From: Desulfovibrionaceae bacterium
Lineage (GTDB): Bacteria; Desulfobacterota; Desulfovibrionia; Desulfovibrionales; Desulfovibrionaceae
Direction: 5' to 3'
Assembly: GCA_019421865.1 (NCBI GenBank)
Contig: JAHZEL010000005.1
Coordinates: forward strand, 1 to 38,153
DNA: 38,153 nt
Below the pieces are notes generated by a model. That model did no database searches. It saw only the letters and a program-made list of their open reading frames with translations, and had not been told where the DNA came from. Within the stretch, counting starts at the first letter, position 1. Each line of letters begins with the position of its first letter. Shown one piece after another: positions 32,919-38,153 of this stretch. The position numbers and the translations under genes were made by a program.

Positions 32919-33332
32919 TCAGACGTTCCGGAAGGAGGGAGGAGCAAGCGAGAACCAGTGTATGAGACCGTGGGATTCCGGCGGCCAGGAGCGCAGTTCA
33001 AAGTGCTCTTCCGCGCAGAGAAAGAAGTCGGGCAGCGGAGGCACCACGGGCAGCACGGCAGGGGCATCGCCTCCGTCGCAGCCGGAGGAGAAGTTCTGCT
33101 GGCGCTTGCCGGGACTGCGCAGCGAGGAGCTGTCGGAATCGGCAAAGGTCTTGAGCTGGGATACGGGATTGCTGATGCCGCTGACCGCGAGCGTAAGGGA
33201 GGCGATGCGGAAGCTCTCCATCTCCTTCGTTTCGCTGGACTGACCCTTCAGCGGCCAGAAAAGGACGCAACAGATCATCAGGATCATGATCCTGATGCAG
33301 AAGGATGCTCTGTCGGTTGCGTCGTTCTTCAT
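32919..33332 (-). CDS. Small membrane-anchored hypothetical protein
   Basis: A 137-residue frame starting with a short polar segment and a hydrophobic stretch (residues about 12-29, CIRIMILMICCVLFWPLKG). This could be an uncleaved anchor or a signal peptide. The rest is Ser/Pro-rich and polar with an unusual tryptophan-rich end. I do not recognise it. Support comes from the context: GAAAGG ahead of the ATG and a good promoter 26 bases further upstream. Codon composition is weaker than in its neighbours, so a non-coding leader for secD cannot be excluded. The secD start lies 218 bases downstream. Confidence 0.5.
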   Translation of the reverse strand: MKNDATDRASFCIRIMILMICCVLFWPLKGQSSETKEMESFRIASLTLAVSGISNPVSQLKTFADSDSSSLRSPGKRQQNFSSGCDGGDAPAVLPVVPPLPDFFLCAEEHFELRSWPPESHGLIHWFSLAPPSFRNV

Positions 33333-33357
33333 GTGTCAGCCTTTCGTCGATAGCTTG

Positions 33358-33385
33358 ACTATGACGTCTTCCCCGCCTTTGTCAA
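33358..33385 (-). promoter_or_regulatory. Sigma-70 promoter for the small gene and secD
   Basis: Minus strand: perfect TTGACA (complement of 33380-33385), 16-base spacer, CATAGT (complement of 33358-33363). It lies just after the ybaK stop. Confidence 0.65.
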
Positions 33386-33410
33386 GAGGCTGACGGTCAA
33401 AAGGAGGAAA

Positions 33411-33884
33411 TTAGCGCCAGCCGCTGCACACGTCGACCCATCCCCTTGCGCCGGAACAGGTTTCGAGCTCTTCGCAGGAAAGTTCAATGCTGCTGTTTGA
33501 GCTTCCGCAGGCCGGAAACACGGTGGCGAAACGGCGCAGGGACTCGTCGAGATACACGTCCGCTTCCGGCGGAACGCCGAACGGGCACACCCCGCCCACC
33601 GCGTGGCCGGTGCGAGCCTCCACCTCTTCGGCAGGCACCATTTTGACCTTCTTCACGCCGAAGGCCTTCTTGAAGAGGGAACTGTCCACGCGGCTGTCGC
33701 CCGCGGTTACGAGAAGAATGGTGCGGTCGCCGTTCAGGAAGGAAAGGGTCTTGGCGATGCGGCAGGCCTCCGTGCCGAGGGCCAGCGCGGCGAGTTCCAC
33801 CGTGGCGCTGGAAAGATCGTGTTCCTGCACGTCGCCGTCCTTGTTGAAAAGGCGAAGATGCGCCTTTGCGCGTTCAATGGACAT
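33411..33884 (-). CDS. YbaK/EbsC-family aminoacyl-tRNA deacylase
   Basis: A 157-residue cytoplasmic protein of the family that removes misacylated amino acids from tRNA (Cys- or Ala-tRNAPro and others). Seen: RIAKTLSFLNGDRTILLVTAGDSRVD, KKAFGVKKVKMVPAEEV, and TGHAVGGVCPFGVP, where the GGVxPFG loop marks the substrate pocket. The conserved lysine is in RIAKTLSF. Which tRNA it edits is not decided by the sequence. It is the third gene of the asmA operon, 7 bases after the membrane-protein gene. Confidence 0.9.
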   Translation of the reverse strand: MSIERAKAHLRLFNKDGDVQEHDLSSATVELAALALGTEACRIAKTLSFLNGDRTILLVTAGDSRVDSSLFKKAFGVKKVKMVPAEEVEARTGHAVGGVCPFGVPPEADVYLDESLRRFATVFPACGSSNSSIELSCEELETCSGARGWVDVCSGWR

Positions 33885-33891
33885 GGCGGCC

Positions 33892-34323
33892 TCACATGGC
33901 GGAAAGCATGAACCAGGAACCGGCGATCACGAAGGCGTAGTACGCGGCTCCCGCCGCGCCGAGCAGGGCGGCGAGTCCGGCCAGGTTGGGCCAGAGGGGA
34001 TTGCCGGAAAACGTGCGGCGGCTGCGCCACAGGCCCGTGCAGGTCACGCCCGCATAAAGCAGCGCGAGCAGAGGCCACACCAGAAACACCGTGGAGCCGT
34101 ACCAGGTATGCACGTCGAGCACGGGGAAGATCAGGCGGCTGAACACGAGATGCCCCACGAGCGGCACGGACACGAAGAAGATCCAGAACGTGACGGTCAG
34201 CGAGAAGCCGCCGTGGAAAAGGCGCTTGATGAAGTTGTCGCGCGGGGCGCTGCCGTTGTTGCCGCCTGCGGCCTTGAACAGTTCTGCGGCGCGCTTGCCC
34301 GCGCCGCCGGATCGGATGGCCAT
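33892..34323 (-). CDS. Three-helix inner-membrane protein, hypothetical
   Basis: A 143-residue protein with a polar, basic N-terminal part (residues 1-37). Hydrophobic helices follow at about 38-65, 74-96 and 113-142. Histidines in or near the membrane segments (LFHGG, VGHLVFS, VHTWYGS) are reminiscent of b-type cytochrome or DUF4405-like proteins, but no full heme motif can be assigned. It lies 20 bases after asmA and 7 before ybaK, so is co-transcribed with both. The ribosome-binding site is GGAG about 7 bases upstream of the ATG. Confidence 0.65.
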   Translation of the reverse strand: MAIRSGGAGKRAAELFKAAGGNNGSAPRDNFIKRLFHGGFSLTVTFWIFFVSVPLVGHLVFSRLIFPVLDVHTWYGSTVFLVWPLLALLYAGVTCTGLWRSRRTFSGNPLWPNLAGLAALLGAAGAAYYAFVIAGSWFMLSAM

Positions 34324-34343
34324 GATGTCTCCTTCGCGCGGGA

Positions 34344-36275
34344 TCAGTTCTGCCCGCGGATGATGTCCTGAATCTGGGGGGGAAGGTTGAGGTCGAGCTC
34401 TATGGCCTTGGAGGACAGCGTGCCGCTGCGGCTGTCGCTCTCAAGGGAGTACTGCGGGTCGTCCAGACTGCCTTCCAGTCGCACGGGCAGCGCGGCGCTG
34501 CCGGGCATCTGCACGGAGCCGGAGGCCTTGATGGTCTTGCCGGGCAGATCCAGCTCGCCCGAACCCGTCAGCGCGAGGCGCGGCGCGGAAAGGGTGAGCC
34601 TGTCCACGTTGAGCAGGCCGTTCTTCACCGCAAAGGACAGGAAGAGGCGGTCGAACTTGCGGGTGGGCAGAAGCGCTCCGGCGAGCGGAATGGTCTTGGG
34701 CAGAATGCTGAAGGAGGTTTCCACCTGGGAGGAGGTGAGCGAACCCTTGCCGTTCAGCGAGGGCAGCCCCCGCGACGTGGTGAACGAGAGCGAGGCGTTG
34801 ATGGAACCGTTGCCCGTGATCAGCGGCTGATCGGTCAGCGTGCGGGAAATCTCACTGAGATTGGCCTGCGGCAGGCTGAAGTTCACGGAAAGGCGCGAGG
34901 AAAGCGGCGTGGTGGGCAGCATGACGGTCTTCATGGAGGCCGTCACCGGGCTGCCCGCGAGAATGCCCGAGAGCGGATTGAACTCGTATGAGCCGTTCTG
35001 ACCGGTGAGGCGGGCGTGCACGTTTTCCATGTGCAGGCGGTTCCAGCGCACGTGTTCGGCGGAAAGCTGGAGATTCACGCGAGGCCAGAGGGTGAAGTCG
35101 CGGTTTTCGAGCTTCTTGGGCTGGTTTTTCTGCGAAACGCTCTTGTAGTCGTCGATGGTGAGATCGCCGAGCTTGAGCTCGCCGCTCAGGCCGAGCGGCA
35201 CGGGCACAAGGGTGACGTTGCCGCTGAAGGTGAGGTCGTCCGCCTTGCCCTGAATGTTGGTCATGCGCATGCGGCCTTCGGACCAGCGCATTTCCGCGGC
35301 AAAGGCGCAGTCGCTGAAGATGCTGTGATCCACGAAGGGCAGCGGATGCCGGAGAATGGTGGCCAGCCTTTGAGGATCGCCTTCCATTTCCACCTTGAGC
35401 GTGGCGTCGCCGCGCACGGGATCGCGGTACATTCTGGCCAGGGAGTCCACGCTGCCCGACGCCGTGGCGTCGAGATCCGGCCCCTGGAAGTGCAGCTGCG
35501 AAAGCGTGAGCGCGTCGCTGTGAAAGTCGTATTCCAGCTCGCCGGACAGGGAGAGATATTCGCGGAACGACACGCCGCTGCCGGGGGTGAGCATGGCCTT
35601 TTCTATGGCGAAGGAGGCCTTGTCCTTGTCGAGCAGGGCGGAGCAGTTCAGTTCCACGCCCGCATGGAAGGCCGGCGCGGAACTGTCAAGATCGGTGTGC
35701 AGGTTGAAGCGGGTGGGCGTGCCGGGATGCACGTTGGAGGCCGTCAGCGTGACGGGCGAGAAGATCATGGTGGAGCCGTCGGGCTGAATGAGGCACACGC
35801 GTCCGCGCTGGATGCTGATGTTGTCCGGCGCGATGCGCAGCGAATGCAGAATGGTCTGAATGAGATCGTCGAAGTCCCGGCGGTGTTCCACGCTGGCGGG
35901 AATGCCGTCCAGATGTTCCCTGATCGGCTTTTTCAGCTTCAGGGTGAGATCCAGGTCGTCCACCGAGAAGTTCTTGACGCTGAACTTGCCGGTGAGCAGC
36001 GCATGCGAGGAAATCATCACCGACGCGCGGCTGAAGCTGAAGCGCAGCGAGCCGTCGGGGCTTTTCCACGAGCTTGCGCCGAGCTCAAGGCCGCGGTTCG
36101 GGAAGAGCGTGAGCTCCGGCGCCTTTTGCGAAACCAGCGGGGCTCCGGTGCTGTTTTCCACGTAGGCATTGAACCGGTCTATGACGATGTCGCTGTTGGT
36201 GGCCACGAGAGCGAACAGGCCGCCGCCCGCGACAAGAATAATGACGACAAGAGCGAGAAGTATTTTACGCAGCAT
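34344..36275 (-). CDS. AsmA-family protein
   Basis: A 643-residue envelope protein with one N-terminal membrane helix (residues 4-26) and a long periplasmic domain of repeated beta-strands, the layout of AsmA/TamB-like lipid-transfer proteins. The N-terminal domain matches AsmA (LFPNRGLELGASSWKSPDGSLRFSFSRASVMISSHALLTGKFSVKNFSVDDLDLTLK). The C-terminal region (LNGKGSLTSSQVETSF...LPGKTIKASGSVQMPGSAALPVRLEGSLDDPQYSL) is the conserved AsmA tail. It probably affects phospholipid or LPS supply to the outer membrane. First gene of a three-gene operon; a -10 TATAGT lies 33 bases upstream of the ATG. The ribosome-binding site is weak. Confidence 0.88.
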   Translation of the reverse strand: MLRKILLALVVIILVAGGGLFALVATNSDIVIDRFNAYVENSTGAPLVSQKAPELTLFPNRGLELGASSWKSPDGSLRFSFSRASVMISSHALLTGKFSVKNFSVDDLDLTLKLKKPIREHLDGIPASVEHRRDFDDLIQTILHSLRIAPDNISIQRGRVCLIQPDGSTMIFSPVTLTASNVHPGTPTRFNLHTDLDSSAPAFHAGVELNCSALLDKDKASFAIEKAMLTPGSGVSFREYLSLSGELEYDFHSDALTLSQLHFQGPDLDATASGSVDSLARMYRDPVRGDATLKVEMEGDPQRLATILRHPLPFVDHSIFSDCAFAAEMRWSEGRMRMTNIQGKADDLTFSGNVTLVPVPLGLSGELKLGDLTIDDYKSVSQKNQPKKLENRDFTLWPRVNLQLSAEHVRWNRLHMENVHARLTGQNGSYEFNPLSGILAGSPVTASMKTVMLPTTPLSSRLSVNFSLPQANLSEISRTLTDQPLITGNGSINASLSFTTSRGLPSLNGKGSLTSSQVETSFSILPKTIPLAGALLPTRKFDRLFLSFAVKNGLLNVDRLTLSAPRLALTGSGELDLPGKTIKASGSVQMPGSAALPVRLEGSLDDPQYSLESDSRSGTLSSKAIELDLNLPPQIQDIIRGQN

Positions 36276-36307
36276 CAGAGCATCCGGAAAACGGTTTATT
36301 CGGCAAC

Positions 36308-36334
36308 ACTATACGGAATCTTGCCGTGGGGCAA
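36308..36334 (-). promoter_or_regulatory. Promoter of the asmA operon
   Basis: Minus strand: TTGCCC (complement of 36329-36334), 15-base spacer, TATAGT (complement of 36308-36313). The -10 is strong, the spacing a little short. Confidence 0.5.
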
Positions 36335-36377
36335 GCCCCGCCTTTCCCGTCCCCGGAGGGCGTACTGAAAAAATAAG

Positions 36378-36394
36378 TTGAAAATAAATTTCAA
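36378..36394. promoter_or_regulatory. Fur-box-like palindrome
   Basis: TTGAAA-ATAAA-TTTCAA, a perfect 6-base inverted repeat in an A/T-rich island within otherwise G+C-rich DNA. It resembles the TGAAAAT-type Fur sites described for Desulfovibrio. TTGAAA also makes a -35 element 17 bases before TAAGGT (36401-36406), so repression by occlusion is plausible for the Cys-rich gene downstream. Confidence 0.5.
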
Positions 36395-36501
36395 TACTGA
36401 TAAGGTCGTGTCATCGCTTCCGGATGATGGGGGCGGAAAGCGGCTTCACGGCCGCATCATAAAGAAAAAAGGCGACGGAATGTTCCGTTGCAGGAGGCAT
36501 C

Positions 36502-36711
36502 ATGCAGACGGCTGTAGTCATCGTCATACTGGCTCTGGCAGGAGCGTACCTGTTCACTCGTTTTCGGCGTTCCCTTTCCGGCGGCGGCTGCGGTTGCGGC
36601 TGCTCCGGCTCGAAGAAGGGCGGCTGTGCGGGCTGCGCGTCGGGCAGCTGCGCGCGTCCTCTCGAACCGTACCGAGCGCCGCAGAACGGGGCGGACAGAC
36701 CCGCGGACTGA
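36502..36711 (+). CDS. FeoB-associated-type Cys-rich membrane protein
   Basis: A 69-residue protein with one N-terminal membrane helix (residues 2-18). A short Gly/Cys-rich cytoplasmic patch follows, GGGCGCGCSGSKKGGCAGCASGSC, with seven cysteines, then a polar tail. This is the pattern of the small Cys-rich proteins found next to feoB ferrous iron transporters, thought to bind metal. No feoA or feoB is nearby. The ATG follows an ideal AGGAGG. The Fur-like site 108 bases upstream fits an iron role. Confidence 0.8.
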   Translation: MQTAVVIVILALAGAYLFTRFRRSLSGGGCGCGCSGSKKGGCAGCASGSCARPLEPYRAPQNGADRPAD

Positions 36712-36823
36712 GCGCCACATCACTCTTTTTCCGGGAAAAGCAGGTTTTTCCGCAGGAAGTGAGCATGCGGCTCTTCCCTTTTTCAGAATCGGTCCTATGT
36801 TCTGAAAAAAAGGAGTGCATTCC

Positions 36824-38140
36824 ATGAATACGCTGACCCCCCGGCAGATCGTTGCCGAGCTCGACAAATATATCATAGGACAGGAACAGGCCAAGCGCAT
36901 GGTGGCCGTGGCGGTGCGCAACCGCTGGCGGCGTCAGCAGCTCGATCCTGCGCTGCGTGACGAAATTGCGCCCAAGAACATCATTCTCATGGGCCCCACC
37001 GGCGTGGGCAAGACCGAAATCGCCCGCAGACTGGCCAAGCTCACCGGCGCGCCCTTCATCAAGGTGGAAGCCACCAAGTACACCGAGGTCGGCTATGTCG
37101 GTCGCGACGTGGAATCCATGATCCGCGACCTCATGGAAATCGGCATCAAGCTCGTGCGCGACGAAGAGGGCCGCAAGGTCTCCGCCAAGGCCGAGGCGCA
37201 GGCCGAGGAACGCCTGCTCGATCTGCTTCTGCCCGGCAGCGGCATGGATTCCAGCCGCGAGGCCACCCGTGAAAAGCTCCGCAATCTCTGGAAGCTCGGC
37301 CATCTTGACGACCATGAAGTGGAAGTCGAAGTCACCGAGCAGGCCCCGCAGATGGATATGTTCGCCATGCCCGGCATGGATAATTCCCTGGGCAGCCAGA
37401 TGAAGAACATGATGAGCCGCTTCATGCCGCCCAAAACCCAGAAGAAGCGCATGAAGACCCGCGCCGCCTACGACATTCTCGTGCAGCAGGCCCGCGACTC
37501 CATGCTCGACGAGGAACGCATCGTCGACATCGCCCGCGAACGCGTGGAGCAGAGCGGCATCGTCTTCATCGACGAAATCGACAAGATCGCCAGCTCCGCC
37601 GCTCAGCAGCGCTCTTCCGACATTTCCCGCGAGGGCGTTCAGCGCGACCTGCTCCCCGTGGTGGAAGGCTGCGTCGTGAACACCAAGTACGGCATGATCC
37701 ATACCGATCACATTCTCTTCATTGCTGCCGGCGCCTTCCACTTCAGCAAGCCTTCGGATCTCATTCCCGAACTTCAGGGCCGCTTCCCCCTGCGCGTGGA
37801 ACTGCAGGCTCTCGGCAGTCAGGAATTCTACCGCATCCTTACCGAGCCGCACAACTCGCTCCAGAAGCAGTACAACGCGCTCCTCTCCACGGAAAACGTG
37901 ACTCTGCATTTCTCCGAAGAGGGCCTGCGCGAAATAGCCGCCTTTGCGGAACAGACCAACACCAGAACTGAAAACATTGGTGCCCGCAGGCTCTACACCA
38001 TTCTGGAAAAGATCCTCGCCGACATCTCCTTCGAGGCTCCCGACCGCGCCGGTCAGCACATCGTCATCGACAAGGCGTACGTCAACGAACACCTCGCCGA
38101 CGTCAAGAACGACGTCGACCTCCAGCAGTTCATCCTGTAA
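36824..38140 (+). CDS. hslU: ATP-dependent protease ATPase subunit HslU
   Basis: The 438-residue AAA+ unfoldase feeds proteins to the HslV peptidase. Seen: TPRQIVAELDKYIIGQEQAK, Walker A GPTGVGKT (residues 57-64), EVGYVGRDVESMIRDL pore region, the inserted I domain (about 110-230, with a Met-rich stretch), Walker B IVFIDEIDKI (about 246-255), and GRFPLRVEL. Sensor 2 is ENIGARRLYTILEKIL. Length matches the family (443 in E. coli). ATG 36824 has AAGGAG 8 bases upstream; the in-frame GTG at 36815 overlaps that site and is rejected. hslV is not upstream, where it normally lies, and would have to be elsewhere. Confidence 0.96.
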   Translation: MNTLTPRQIVAELDKYIIGQEQAKRMVAVAVRNRWRRQQLDPALRDEIAPKNIILMGPTGVGKTEIARRLAKLTGAPFIKVEATKYTEVGYVGRDVESMIRDLMEIGIKLVRDEEGRKVSAKAEAQAEERLLDLLLPGSGMDSSREATREKLRNLWKLGHLDDHEVEVEVTEQAPQMDMFAMPGMDNSLGSQMKNMMSRFMPPKTQKKRMKTRAAYDILVQQARDSMLDEERIVDIARERVEQSGIVFIDEIDKIASSAAQQRSSDISREGVQRDLLPVVEGCVVNTKYGMIHTDHILFIAAGAFHFSKPSDLIPELQGRFPLRVELQALGSQEFYRILTEPHNSLQKQYNALLSTENVTLHFSEEGLREIAAFAEQTNTRTENIGARRLYTILEKILADISFEAPDRAGQHIVIDKAYVNEHLADVKNDVDLQQFIL

Positions 38141-38153
38141 ACCTTTCCCGTTT

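Overview
This is a G+C-rich (roughly 60-65 % by eye) bacterial chromosomal window. The gene content suggests a sulfate- or sulfonate-reducing member of the Desulfovibrionaceae, perhaps a gut lineage near Bilophila, Mailhella or Desulfovibrio. The pointers are an acetyl-CoA carboxylase operon with fused AccA-AccD carboxyltransferase, a tungsten-cofactor-type radical SAM maturase, a MucR/Ros zinc-finger regulator, a small NrdD-like protein and a TauE/SafE exporter. This placement is inference from gene content, not from a marker gene. No rRNA, tRNA, CRISPR array, transposase or phage structural gene was seen.

Layout. 1-3.0 kb: a radical SAM maturase (minus) with one copy of a dispersed repeat behind it, then two small envelope proteins (plus). 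3.0-8.4 kb: a gene-free stretch with a strong promoter, then the three-gene acc operon, a strong terminator and a second repeat copy. 8.8-16.7 kb: a hypothetical protein, a TauE/SafE exporter, an MFS transporter with an orphan TRAP binding protein and a LysR regulator, a nitrilase-superfamily amidohydrolase and an orphan DNA methyltransferase with a histone-H1-like tail. 16.7-18.8 kb: a divergent AEC permease/LysR pair. 19-22 kb: purA-holB, then grpE on its own promoter, a terminator and the third repeat copy. 22.5-25.1 kb: a flavodoxin-family protein, an EamA exporter, a GH108 muramidase and a 56-residue NrdD-like microprotein. 25.3-27.7 kb: a SAM methyltransferase and ribBA behind an FMN riboswitch. 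27.7-30.5 kb: mostly gene-free, with one small hypothetical gene and two places that look like structured RNAs. 30.5-36.3 kb, all minus: asmA, a membrane protein, ybaK, a small membrane protein, secD and a mucR-type regulator. 36.4-38.1 kb: a FeoB-associated-type Cys-rich protein behind a Fur-like palindrome, then hslU.

How the genes work together. Most units are housekeeping: fatty-acid initiation (acc), AMP synthesis (purA), replication (holB), proteostasis (grpE, hslU), riboflavin (ribBA), secretion and envelope (secD, asmA) and tRNA proofreading (ybaK). Many are separated from their usual partners: secD has no secF, hslU no hslV, grpE no dnaK, the TRAP binding protein no DctQM, and the FeoB-associated protein no feoB.

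The most unusual signal is a three-copy repeat at 1-150, 8465-8690 and 22045-22440. Each copy lies just downstream of a gene, in that gene's orientation. Each carries the same two-part hairpin with compensatory base changes between copies, so the fold appears to be under selection. Other points worth a look are a RibBA whose RENEGD catalytic loop reads RECSGH, a 27-bp perfect direct repeat on either side of the nitrilase gene, the methyltransferase tail and the 56-residue NrdD-like gene.
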